DNA of 64,000 bases from Chitinophaga sp. SYP-B3965. GTDB taxonomy: Bacteria > Bacteroidota > Bacteroidia > Chitinophagales > Chitinophagaceae. Made by a program: the position numbers and the translations under genes. This document shows, piece by piece, positions 50,290 through 59,143 of the stretch (the stretch's first letter is position 1; every line of letters begins with the position of its first letter). Where the stretch lies: positions 186,001 through 250,000 of the forward strand of contig NZ_WJFD01000006.1 of assembly GCF_009647655.1 (NCBI RefSeq), read 5' to 3'. The notes beneath the pieces are model-generated. The model was not told the origin of the DNA and searched no databases. It was given only the letters and a program-made list of their open reading frames with translations.

Positions 50290-53200
50290 TTAGAATGAAA
50301 CATCAAAACCGAAAGAGAATGTTTTCTGTGCAGGGTAACGGTAGAAGGTTACACCATCCAGTGCCTGCTCAGGATCCAATCCATCCTGTTTATAAAAAGT
50401 AAGAAGGTTCTCTCCTCTCGTGTATACCCTGATCTGTTGCAAACGCAGGCGGGAGGTCCAGCTGGCGGGCAAAGCATAACTCAGCCCAACGTTACGGAGC
50501 CTGGCGTAAGAAGCATCATACAGGAAACGGGTGGAGGCACTGTTCCAGTTAGTTGCATCAGTAGTGAGTCGCGGAACATCTGTGTTCTTGTTATCCGGTG
50601 TCCAGCGGTTTAAGATCTCTTTGCTCCAGGTACGGCCGGTACTGTTACCACTGTGGGATAACATCACCCGGTCGTAATCCAGGATCTTGCCACCAATGCT
50701 GAAGGCGAGTAAAGCACTCAGTTCAATGCCTTTGTAATTCAGTACGGTGTTGATACCACCTGTGAGATCAGGTAAGGAACTTCCTACTATATATTGATCT
50801 GCCTGTGCATATACATTGGTAGTGGTGCGGCCGGTGATCTTTCTTTCTCCGTTCGGCAATGTTTCATAAGTGTTCTTATACCATAAAGGCGAACCCGTTG
50901 CGGGATCAACACCCGCCCATTCGCGGATAAAGAAATCATATACGGAACCACCTACTGTTAGTTTCTTGGTGGGGCCTATCACGGAAGTGTTGGCCGGTAC
51001 AATTTCTTTTGCCGGCAGGGAAGTAATTTCATTTTTGAAATGGCTGAGGTTCACACCCACATCCCATTTGAAATCCTTCGTGATAACAGGCGTAGTTTGC
51101 AATTGCAATTCCCATCCTTTATTGGTAAGAGAACCGATGTTATCGTCAATCGCCGGGAAACCCAGTGATGGTGCAAGCGGCCTTTGATATAACAGGTCCT
51201 TGGAGCTGCGTTCAAAATATTCTGCGGAAAGAATGATCCTGTTTTTCAGGAATGCTACATCTACTCCTGCATTAAAGTTCAGGTTAGTTTCCCATTTAAG
51301 ACCCGGTGTGGGGAGGCGGGAAGTGATCAGCCCTGCTTCTCCAAGGCTGTTATAAATGGAATACAGATCCTGGTACTGGTAATAACCACCGAGGTTATCA
51401 TTACCCTGTGCACCATAACTGGCCCGTACTTTCAATACATCCAACCAGGAAGGTGCATGGAAGAAATCTTCCCTCGTAACATTCCAGGATGCACCTACAG
51501 ACCAGAAATTACCCCAGCGGGAATCCGGATGGAAACGGGAAGATCCGTCTCTCCGGAAGCTACCGGACAAGAAATATTTATCTGCAAAATTATAATCTAC
51601 CTTGGCGAGATAACTGGCGAGTTTGTAGTTATCAGAGCTGCCACTGAAACCTGTTAATAAGGAAGCAGCATTGGGTTCATCTTTACCCACAAAACCAAAG
51701 TTACTCTTGCTGCCGGAAAGTGAAGAAGTGTTCAGGATATATACCTCCTGCCCTGCCAGCACATTAAAATGATGCTGGTGTTGCAAACTGAAAGTATAAT
51801 CGAGGATATTGTTCACTGTGTAAGCAAGGAAACGGGTATCACCTTTGCTTACAGAACCACGGGTGCTTACCGATCCGCCTAATATGGGGTTGTTGTAAGT
51901 ATGCGTTAAGGTGTTGTTGTAATCCGCATTGATGCTGCTCTTCAGTTTCAAATTCTCAAGGATATTGATCTGCACATAACCACGGAAGGTGAGGTTATCC
52001 AAACGGCTCAGGTATTTATTCAATACGGAAGAACCAAGCAGGTTATAACCTGTAGCTGCGGAACTGGGACGATAATTACCGAAGTCGTACACCGAATTGC
52101 CATTTTGATCCAGCTTTAAAGTGCCGTCCGCATTCCTTTCGTAGATAGGATAGATATTGGATACAATACGCCCGAAGTTGGCGAGGTTACCCTGATCGCT
52201 ATCACTTTGTGGTGGTGCATCCTGTTTGGCAGAACTGAGCGCTACGTTCACACCTGTTTCAAACCATTTATTCACTTTGGTGGTATAATTCACACGGCCA
52301 TTATAACGGGTATAACCGGAGCCGATAATGAATCCATCATCATTCAGGTAACCTGCAGATACAAAGTATTTACTTTGTTCGCTACCACCACTTACATTCA
52401 GATCTATCTGCTGACGGATGCCCGTGCGTTGGGTGGATTTGCCCCAATCATCTGTCCATAAAGCCTTTGCGCCTGCCACTAATTTACCGTCAGTACCAAT
52501 AGGTGCCGGATATGCTGAACCGAAAGGATTGATCTTTAACGTACTCACTACATTATCTGTTGCGTATTGAGCAGCCTGGGCCGATGTTCTGCCAAGGTCC
52601 AGTTGTTTATTCCGAAGTGCTTCCCATTGCATTTCGAAATATTCTTTTGCATCCAGTTTATCATAGTCTTTCACCGCACGGGAAGAATAACCGGTGCTGG
52701 CACTAAGGGTTACTACTGGTTTGGAATTGAGGCGACCTTGTTTAGTGGCGATAATGATCACACCATTTGCTGCACGGGAACCGTACAACGCACTGGCGGC
52801 TGCATCTTTCAATACACTGATGGATTGAATATCAGCGGGATTGATAGAATTAATATTACCGGAAAAAGGAACGCCATCCACTACATATAAAGGATCACTG
52901 GAAGCATTGATAGAACCGATCCCCCTGATGCGGATAGTAGCATTACTACCCGGCTGGCCGGCAGAGGAAACAGATTGCACACCGGGCACTGTACCCTGCA
53001 AAGCTCTGCTGATGCTGGATACCTGTTGTCTTTCCAGGTCTTTGGCACTTACAGTGGAAGCAGAGCCTGTGTAAGATATCTTATTAGCCGTGCCATATGC
53101 TACGACCAATACTTCATTCAGTGTGGCCGCGCCTGAGAGCGTAATATTTAAAGAAGTATCAGAAACAGGTACTTCCTGTGTCTGGAAACCGGTATAGCTA

Positions 53201-53412
53201 AAAACTAAAACAGCCCTTTTATCCGGTACTGTTAGTGAGAAATGTCCGGAAGCATCCGTTACGGCTCCGGTTTGTGTGCCTTTCAGGCGAACGCTGGCAC
53301 CAGGCAGTGCAACATTGTCACCGGAACGGACGGTACCCTGTACACGTTTTTCCTGTGCCTGGGCCCACTGCAATGCAAACAGCAATGTCATTAAGCATGT
53401 AAATGTTTTCAT
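50290..53412 (-). CDS. SusC/RagA-type TonB-dependent outer membrane transporter
   Basis: 1040 residues. Signal peptide to about 19 (ALQWAQAQ), carboxypeptidase-like domain (VQGTVRSGDNVALPGASVRLKG), plug with IRIRGIGSINASSDPLYVVDGVPF and IQSISVLKDAAASALYGSRAANGVIIIATKQG, then a beta-barrel ending SFGFDVSF. It starts the SusC-SusD-TlpA operon. No glycan enzyme is nearby. The thioredoxin partner suggests peptides, thiol compounds or metal complexes rather than glycans, but this is inference. Confidence 0.96.
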   Translation of the reverse strand: MKTFTCLMTLLFALQWAQAQEKRVQGTVRSGDNVALPGASVRLKGTQTGAVTDASGHFSLTVPDKRAVLVFSYTGFQTQEVPVSDTSLNITLSGAATLNEVLVVAYGTANKISYTGSASTVSAKDLERQQVSSISRALQGTVPGVQSVSSAGQPGSNATIRIRGIGSINASSDPLYVVDGVPFSGNINSINPADIQSISVLKDAAASALYGSRAANGVIIIATKQGRLNSKPVVTLSASTGYSSRAVKDYDKLDAKEYFEMQWEALRNKQLDLGRTSAQAAQYATDNVVSTLKINPFGSAYPAPIGTDGKLVAGAKALWTDDWGKSTQRTGIRQQIDLNVSGGSEQSKYFVSAGYLNDDGFIIGSGYTRYNGRVNYTTKVNKWFETGVNVALSSAKQDAPPQSDSDQGNLANFGRIVSNIYPIYERNADGTLKLDQNGNSVYDFGNYRPSSAATGYNLLGSSVLNKYLSRLDNLTFRGYVQINILENLKLKSSINADYNNTLTHTYNNPILGGSVSTRGSVSKGDTRFLAYTVNNILDYTFSLQHQHHFNVLAGQEVYILNTSSLSGSKSNFGFVGKDEPNAASLLTGFSGSSDNYKLASYLAKVDYNFADKYFLSGSFRRDGSSRFHPDSRWGNFWSVGASWNVTREDFFHAPSWLDVLKVRASYGAQGNDNLGGYYQYQDLYSIYNSLGEAGLITSRLPTPGLKWETNLNFNAGVDVAFLKNRIILSAEYFERSSKDLLYQRPLAPSLGFPAIDDNIGSLTNKGWELQLQTTPVITKDFKWDVGVNLSHFKNEITSLPAKEIVPANTSVIGPTKKLTVGGSVYDFFIREWAGVDPATGSPLWYKNTYETLPNGERKITGRTTTNVYAQADQYIVGSSLPDLTGGINTVLNYKGIELSALLAFSIGGKILDYDRVMLSHSGNSTGRTWSKEILNRWTPDNKNTDVPRLTTDATNWNSASTRFLYDASYARLRNVGLSYALPASWTSRLRLQQIRVYTRGENLLTFYKQDGLDPEQALDGVTFYRYPAQKTFSFGFDVSF

Positions 53413-53575
53413 GATCAGATTTTTAAGGCAATAGATTTCCGGGCGGTCAACCGACCGCTAATTTTTCCTGTATTGCTTATGAAAGAAGAAAAGGAAGAGC
53501 TAGCTGGCTCTTTCCCAATTACAGCATAGTTAGTACACATCCCCCTATGCCGGGGAATGCACCTTGTTTACGATG

Positions 53576-53606
53576 CAAATGTATAGACGTTTAACAATAT
53601 AACCAA
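53576..53606 (-). promoter_or_regulatory. Promoter of the SusC-SusD-TlpA operon
   Basis: Minus-strand TTG(G) (53606-53604), a 20-base spacer and TACATTTG (53583-53576). The leader would be about 160 bases and contains a GGAAGAGC/GCTCTTTCC hairpin at 53493-53515. Confidence 0.6.
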
Positions 53607-53609
53607 GTT

Positions 53610-53630
53610 AGTCTATGAAATTTGTAGACT
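53610..53630. promoter_or_regulatory. AGTCTA-N9-TAGACT inverted repeat next to the SusC promoter
   Basis: AGTCTA (53610-53615) and TAGACT (53625-53630) are perfect complements. A third TAGAC lies at 53584-53588 near the -7 box. The repeat is immediately upstream of the -33 box, a natural position for an activator or repressor site. Confidence 0.45.
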
Positions 53631-53761
53631 TATATTTTGAAGTGCGTTTACAAGTGATAAACGGACTTTATCCTACACGCACAATCGTTAACTTAATGTT
53701 AAAAAACAGCCTGTTCGTTATCCAGCAGGCCTTCCGCCGTCTTGTGGATTGATTTAAATCA

Positions 53762-53792
53762 TTGGTCATTTAAAAATAGGGTTATACTTTTG
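53762..53792 (+). promoter_or_regulatory. Promoter at the desaturase start
   Basis: TTG (53762-53764), a 20-base spacer and TACTTTTG (53785-53792). The predicted +1 coincides with the ATG at 53797, so the mRNA would be leaderless or the gene starts later (ATG 53845). Confidence 0.5.
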
Positions 53793-53796
53793 GGTT

Positions 53797-54669
53797 ATGG
53801 ATACTACCCTGGCAAAAAGGAAAAAGATAAGTTGGCTGCACGAAATGGACTTCATAGGTATTCACCTGGTTCCCCTGCTGGCAATTTTCACGCATGTAAC
53901 GGCATTCGACTGGATTTTATGTGGCGTACTGTATGTGGTGCGCATGTTTTTTGTAACGGGTGGTTATCACCGGTATTTTTCTCACCGATCGTACAAGACC
54001 TCGCGGTTCTTTCAATTCATACTGGCATTTGGCGCACAATCGAGTTTTCAGAAAGGCGCTATCTGGTGGGCAGCTAATCACCGCATTCACCATAAACACA
54101 GTGATACACCAGAAGATCCGCATTCTGCCAAGATCTACGGATTCTGGTATGCACACATTGGCTGGATCATGGGGCCGGAACATAAACCTACCCGTTTTGA
54201 CCTGATCAAGGATGTAAAAGAAAAAGAACTTTTCTGGCTGAATAAATACCATTGGGTGCCGCCGGTTATCCTGGCCGCCGTGGTGTATTTCATTGGTAAT
54301 AAAGTAAATGGCGCAGGTTGGTTCGATTGGTCTGCCGGACTCTCTACTTTGTTCATTGGTTTCTTCCTGAGCACCATATTGTTGTTCCACGGAACGTTCA
54401 CCATTAACTCCCTCATGCACAAAATTGGCAAGCCCCGTTACAAAACGGGTGATGAATCCAAAAATAACCTGGTGCTGGCGTTGATAACACTCGGTGAGGG
54501 ATGGCATAACAACCACCACTATTATCAGAGTGCTACGCGACAGGGTTTTTATTGGTGGGAGATAGACATCACTTATTATGTGATCCGTACGCTGGGCTTA
54601 TTGGGTATTGTATGGGATATCCGGGGAGTGCCGCAGAAAGTAAAAGATAATAACAAAGTAGCAGCATAG
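53797..54669 (+). CDS. Membrane fatty-acid (acyl-CoA type) desaturase
   Basis: 290 residues. The three histidine boxes of the integral-membrane di-iron desaturases are present: HRYFSH (58-63), HRIHHKH (95-101) and GEGWHNNHHYYQ near 225-236. Four hydrophobic segments flank them (HLVPLLAIFTHV, ILCGVLYVVRMFFVTG, PPVILAAVVYFIG, LSTLFIGFFLSTILLF). It inserts a cis double bond, probably delta-9, into acyl chains and so adjusts membrane fluidity. A later ATG at 53845 would lose only the first 16 residues. Single gene with a strong terminator. Confidence 0.95.
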   Translation: MDTTLAKRKKISWLHEMDFIGIHLVPLLAIFTHVTAFDWILCGVLYVVRMFFVTGGYHRYFSHRSYKTSRFFQFILAFGAQSSFQKGAIWWAANHRIHHKHSDTPEDPHSAKIYGFWYAHIGWIMGPEHKPTRFDLIKDVKEKELFWLNKYHWVPPVILAAVVYFIGNKVNGAGWFDWSAGLSTLFIGFFLSTILLFHGTFTINSLMHKIGKPRYKTGDESKNNLVLALITLGEGWHNNHHYYQSATRQGFYWWEIDITYYVIRTLGLLGIVWDIRGVPQKVKDNNKVAA

Positions 54670-54687
54670 GATCTTCTAAATATTTCT

Positions 54688-54724
54688 GCCCCAGCCTTGT
54701 AAACACGGGCTGGGGCTTTTTTTT
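54688..54724 (+). terminator. Intrinsic terminator of the desaturase gene
   Basis: A 9-bp stem, GCCCCAGCC (54688-54696) with GGCTGGGGC (54708-54716), followed by T8. Confidence 0.93.
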
Positions 54725-54923
54725 GCTGCAAAAGAAATAACACATAAGTAGTACTCCTAATATATTATAATTTTATATATTTGTACAATGTAAGAGATCA
54801 CATGGTTTTTAAGTATTTGGAAGGATGGCAGCCCCTTCTCCACGTATTAGTGAACAAATCAGTTTAAGACAAGTCGTTTCTTTTTATTTTATATAATCCT
54901 ATTTATCCCTTTATTCTGTTCCT

Positions 54924-56285
54924 ATGAATAGTTATCTACGCTTTGCCGCGCGCGCAATTTTCGTGGCCGGTAGTTTCATTGTTGGCTCTAACGCTAACGC
55001 ACAAATGAAGGTGGGTGATAAGCCCTACTCAATCAACAAAGCATCTGTATTGGAATTAGAAAGTGACCGTCAGGGTCTCTTGCTTCCGCGTGTACAGCTT
55101 GGTATGCTAACAGCGGTGCCTTTGAATGCGGCGCCAGATGGTATGATCGTAATCGTGGAAAGTCTTACCAAACAGGACCAGGTACTTTACCTGCGTAAGA
55201 ATGCAGCCTGGGTAAAATTGGCCACCCTTGATGAATCTGCATTGAACTGGAATCGTGCCGGTAATGCGGTGAACGATGCCATAGATTTTATCGGATCTAC
55301 TAACGCCGCTGCTGTTATTGTAAAGACAAATAACGCAGAAGCCATGCGTGTGGCTTCAGACGGGAAAGTAGGTATCGGAAACGCTGCACCAACGGAAAAA
55401 CTGGATGTAACCGGTAATACCAAGGTAAGTGGTTCTGTTACAGCTAACAGCCTGGACATTGCGAACAATGTAAACCTGCATAACGTAGCTGCCAGCACAA
55501 CATTGGTAGAAGTACTGGTGATAGACCAGGCAACCGGTGCGGTGAACCGCAGAACGATGTCTGCCGCTGCGTTTAACACAGTGGTTTCCACCTTTAACGG
55601 ATCTTCCGCAGCTGATCAGACATTGGTAGCAGGTTCTGCCGGCACGGATCTTAACGTTGCCACCAACACCACTACGGGTGAACATATCATTAATATCCCA
55701 ACAGCAGGTACAGGCATCACACGCGGTTTGCTTTCCCTGGCAGACTGGGAGAAACTGGATGCTTCCCAGAAGCAGATCGTTGCGGGTGTATTCTCTACCA
55801 CTGCAGATGCAAAAGGTTTAAGCATTGGCGGAACAGATCAGAATGAGATCATCCTGCATGCTGCGGATGCTACCAATCCGGGTGGTGTTTCTACTGCCAC
55901 ACAGGCTTTTGGCGGTGATAAGAACTTTGCTGCGAATGTAACGGTGGGTACTGCTACTACGGGTAACTCTACTTTAAACGTAGAAGGTTCAATGGCAACT
56001 GCTATTAAATCAGTGAATACCTCAGGTTACCTGCTTACGGATAAAGACAATACCATCCTGGCAAACGCTACCGCTTCTTCCCTGATCATTAATTTACCAC
56101 CAGCAGCAGTTGGCCGGATGTACACGATCAAAAAGATCGGTACCGGCGGTATTGACAAAGAAGTAACGGTTACACCGAATGGTACTGCTTTAATTGAAGG
56201 CGGCGCTAACTTTGTTATCTACAATGACTGGACATTTATTACTATTCAATCAGACGGAACTAACTGGTACATCATCAGAAAATAA
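54924..56285 (+). CDS. Secreted fibre-like surface protein (tail-fibre-type repeats)
   Basis: 453 residues with a signal peptide (to about 27, SNANAQ). Residues 29-58 have the motif VGDKP...SVLELESDRQGLLLPRV, which occurs at the start of many Bacteroidota surface proteins with phage-tail-fibre-like architecture. A GKVGIGNAAPTEKLDVTGN segment (about 148-166) is the recurrent unit of such fibres, and the middle is Thr/Ala/Asn-rich beta-sequence. The C-terminal domain (INLPPAAVGRMYTIKKIG to TNWYIIRK) recurs in the next gene. No T9SS tail is seen. It is likely an adhesin or fibre. An exact -7 box TATATTTG lies at 54776-54783. Confidence 0.7.
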   Translation: MNSYLRFAARAIFVAGSFIVGSNANAQMKVGDKPYSINKASVLELESDRQGLLLPRVQLGMLTAVPLNAAPDGMIVIVESLTKQDQVLYLRKNAAWVKLATLDESALNWNRAGNAVNDAIDFIGSTNAAAVIVKTNNAEAMRVASDGKVGIGNAAPTEKLDVTGNTKVSGSVTANSLDIANNVNLHNVAASTTLVEVLVIDQATGAVNRRTMSAAAFNTVVSTFNGSSAADQTLVAGSAGTDLNVATNTTTGEHIINIPTAGTGITRGLLSLADWEKLDASQKQIVAGVFSTTADAKGLSIGGTDQNEIILHAADATNPGGVSTATQAFGGDKNFAANVTVGTATTGNSTLNVEGSMATAIKSVNTSGYLLTDKDNTILANATASSLIINLPPAAVGRMYTIKKIGTGGIDKEVTVTPNGTALIEGGANFVIYNDWTFITIQSDGTNWYIIRK

Positions 56286-56353
56286 TTAACAGGGGTTGGC
56301 TGAACAAATCGGCCGACCCCTCTATTTATTCCTCTTGATCTAACATTCTCACT

Positions 56354-57532
56354 ATGAAATTCCTTACAGCCCTGTATTGCGGCTTGTTACTATCTTCCCT
56401 TCCCGCTGCTGCCCAGCAATTGAAATTAGGCGATAATCCTTCCGTTGTAAAAAAAGACGCGGTGCTGGAATTAAACAGCTCTAACCAGGGCCTGCTTTTA
56501 CCACGCGTACTTAAATCACAGATCCTTACGGGGGGCAAATTATTCAATGCGGATAATGGCATGCTGGTGTTCGTCAATGATGGCGGAGAACAGATCATGT
56601 ATAATAAACGCAACGGCGCCTGGGAAAAAGTAGGTGATTACACCGCCAATATATGGAACGCCAATAAGATCCAAAACCGTAATGTGGCGATTACAGCACC
56701 AGTTACGGGAGATGTATTGAAATGGAATGGTACCACCAATCTCTGGGAACCTACTGAGGATAATGGTGCCGGTGTTACTTATGGAACACTGCCGGATAAC
56801 AATGCCTATAATGCTGATGCGCCGGATGATGACGCCAGGATGAAGATATGGGCCAGCCCGGTAACCGGCACTGTTGCCAATGGCCCCCTTGGTACTGACG
56901 CTGCCTCATGGAACATATTGTCTTTCAAAGGAGGCGGTTTCACCACACAGTTATATTTTGACAAGAGTACACTGGCCGTTAAAGAATGGGCAGGTAACAC
57001 TGCTCCCTTAACACACACTGCCGGAAACATCTGGTATAAGGTAGTAACCATGAATGGTGATCTTAACCTGGTTACAGGGGGATTGATCTTTGCAGAAAAA
57101 ACATCTGATTCCAATACAGAAGTAAAACAACAGGCAGACAAATTATTCTGGGATAATGCGAATGACAGGTTGGGCGTAGGTACCAATGTTCCTACCAGTA
57201 CTTTACACGGAGGTGGCTCCTATGCCAGCAGTGTTACTGTTTTGACACCCGGGAATGTTACATTGAATGAAACACACAATGTGGTGGTGTTCAGGCGAAA
57301 CAACGGCAGCGGTGCAATGACTGCCACACTTCCAGCAGCCAATAGTTGCATTGGCAGGGAATATACCATCGTACGGGAATATACCGGAAGTGGCACTGGT
57401 ACTGTTAATCTTGCCGGACCCGGAGAACTGAAAGGTACTCCTGTTGCGCTTACTGTAAATGGTGTGATAAAAGTACAATCTATTGGCACCCGCTGGTTAA
57501 TACTGTTGAACGTTACTACTACTGCTCTTTAA
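56354..57532 (+). CDS. Secreted fibre-like surface protein, paralogue of the upstream gene
   Basis: 392 residues with a signal peptide (MKFLTALYCGLLLSSLPAAAQ). The same N-terminal motif is present (LGDNPSVVKKDAVLELNSSNQGLLLPRV, about 24-52). A DRLGVGTNVPTSTLH repeat occurs near 275 and the same C-terminal domain type (ATLPAANSCIGREYTIVREY to GTRWLILL). The central region (about 120-260) is unrelated to the upstream paralogue, as expected if the two ends are a conserved frame and the middle varies. It lies 68 bases after the first fibre-like gene and 9 bases before the T9SS-tailed gene, so the three are probably one operon. Confidence 0.7.
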   Translation: MKFLTALYCGLLLSSLPAAAQQLKLGDNPSVVKKDAVLELNSSNQGLLLPRVLKSQILTGGKLFNADNGMLVFVNDGGEQIMYNKRNGAWEKVGDYTANIWNANKIQNRNVAITAPVTGDVLKWNGTTNLWEPTEDNGAGVTYGTLPDNNAYNADAPDDDARMKIWASPVTGTVANGPLGTDAASWNILSFKGGGFTTQLYFDKSTLAVKEWAGNTAPLTHTAGNIWYKVVTMNGDLNLVTGGLIFAEKTSDSNTEVKQQADKLFWDNANDRLGVGTNVPTSTLHGGGSYASSVTVLTPGNVTLNETHNVVVFRRNNGSGAMTATLPAANSCIGREYTIVREYTGSGTGTVNLAGPGELKGTPVALTVNGVIKVQSIGTRWLILLNVTTTAL

Positions 57533-57541
57533 TAAATACTC

Positions 57542-59077
57542 ATGAAATCTTTTCTGCCCATTCTATTCTTTATCTGCTGCTGCCTGCAAAGCAGCCTCGC
57601 CCAGCAGGGGATCTATATCCCTGCCGGTGGCAAGGTAGCTATTTCAGGTACGTTGCCGGTAACCTTCTGGCAGAATACTTTGAATGATGGATTACTGGGG
57701 TCTGCTCCCGGGTCCAATCTCTATTTCCTTGGCAAACAATGGACCAATGGCACCGGCGCTGTATTAACGGATGAAAGTGCGGGTGGTTTTACCGGCACAG
57801 GTGGCATGTTCCGGTTTGCTGGTAACACTGGCCGTCAAACACTCTATGGTGGCTACAATATGGCAGCCAATAGTGGCGGCAGTTTCCCCAACCTGATGAT
57901 AGATAATGCAGCAGGAGTTGAACTGGGTGATCTGCAGGATGCCAGTGTACGCAACAATCTTCATTTTCAGAACGGGCATTTCTTCTTAAACGGCTGGAAC
58001 CTTTCCGCCGGTAATATTACAGGTTACAGTGACAGGCGATTTGTGGTAACGGGAACGGCAATTGCAGGCGGATATCTTTATCTGCGCGGCAATGCACTTA
58101 CTTTCCCGATAGGTACGGATGAAAATAATTATGCGCCAGCTTCCCTGCAAAACCAGGGCGCTACGGAAACTTTCCGCGCAAGGGTGTTTGATAATGTATA
58201 TCAATACGCCGTTTCCGGTAATGCAATGCCGGATACTTTTATTTATAAAACATGGAATATAGGCAGGATGAGCGGGAGGAACGGTACTCCTCTTTCTTTA
58301 TCCTTTCAACATATGAATACTGCGGAATCCGCCACTTACATGGCGAGCCGTGCAAATAGTTTTGTGAACCACTTCGAAAATAATGCATGGGAAGAACAGA
58401 TCACCACTACATCAACCGGTGATCTCAGTACAAGCACCATGCAGCAGGCAGCCACTAAACATGCGGTACAATTAGATGCCGGTGCGAATGAATATTTTGC
58501 TAAAGCTACCCGCAAAAGTATTGAAGGCACTAAATTGCTGATCCTTCGTTTTGAAGCAGACCGGCTCAATCCCGGTTCTGTGGGATTATTATGGACCACC
58601 TGGTACGAAGTGAACAACCTTCGTTTTGAAATTGAAAGAAGGCTGGAAAATGAAACCACTTTTAAGAAAGTGGGTGAAGTAGCCTCAAAAGGTACTGCCA
58701 TCAATGAATTGCGTGCACTGGATTATAACACACTTGATCTTAATGGTTTCCGGGGTTGGAGTTATTACCGCCTGAAGGCAGTGTTAAGAGATGGTACTAT
58801 CCTGTATTCAGAGATCAGGCCTGTGCCGCCGCAGCGGGATGTGCTGGTATTCCCCAACCCTAACTATGGCAAGTTCAAGGTGCGGGTGAATGGATACCTC
58901 AGCAATATGGGCATGCAGCTCACGAATACATGGGGGCAGGTACTGCGGCAGTTTAACATAGAATATGAGGCTGATATAGATGTTACCGGGTTGCCGGCAG
59001 CTACTTACTTCCTGGTGATCTACCACAGGGAAACCGGCGTGATCATCCATAAGAGCAAAGTGGTGGTATTGAAATAA
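57542..59077 (+). CDS. Large secreted T9SS cargo protein of unknown function
   Basis: 511 residues with a signal peptide (LFFICCCLQSSLAQQ). Residues about 22-300 are beta-rich and glycine/asparagine-rich, without a recognised domain. Residues about 335-415 resemble a fibronectin-like module (GLLWTTWYEVNNLRFEIERRLENETTFKKVGEV) common before sorting domains. Residues about 430-511 are a type A T9SS C-terminal domain (VFPNPNYGKFKVRV, TNTWGQVLRQF, LPAATYFLVIYHRETG). It should reach the surface through T9SS and be anchored or released there. It follows the fibre-like pair by 9 bases and may anchor or assemble them. Confidence 0.75.
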   Translation: MKSFLPILFFICCCLQSSLAQQGIYIPAGGKVAISGTLPVTFWQNTLNDGLLGSAPGSNLYFLGKQWTNGTGAVLTDESAGGFTGTGGMFRFAGNTGRQTLYGGYNMAANSGGSFPNLMIDNAAGVELGDLQDASVRNNLHFQNGHFFLNGWNLSAGNITGYSDRRFVVTGTAIAGGYLYLRGNALTFPIGTDENNYAPASLQNQGATETFRARVFDNVYQYAVSGNAMPDTFIYKTWNIGRMSGRNGTPLSLSFQHMNTAESATYMASRANSFVNHFENNAWEEQITTTSTGDLSTSTMQQAATKHAVQLDAGANEYFAKATRKSIEGTKLLILRFEADRLNPGSVGLLWTTWYEVNNLRFEIERRLENETTFKKVGEVASKGTAINELRALDYNTLDLNGFRGWSYYRLKAVLRDGTILYSEIRPVPPQRDVLVFPNPNYGKFKVRVNGYLSNMGMQLTNTWGQVLRQFNIEYEADIDVTGLPAATYFLVIYHRETGVIIHKSKVVVLK

Positions 59078-59143
59078 TTTGCCTGTTCTTCTAATATTGA
59101 TTAACTTTTAAGGGTATTACTGACAACCCCAAAAGTTTCTGAT

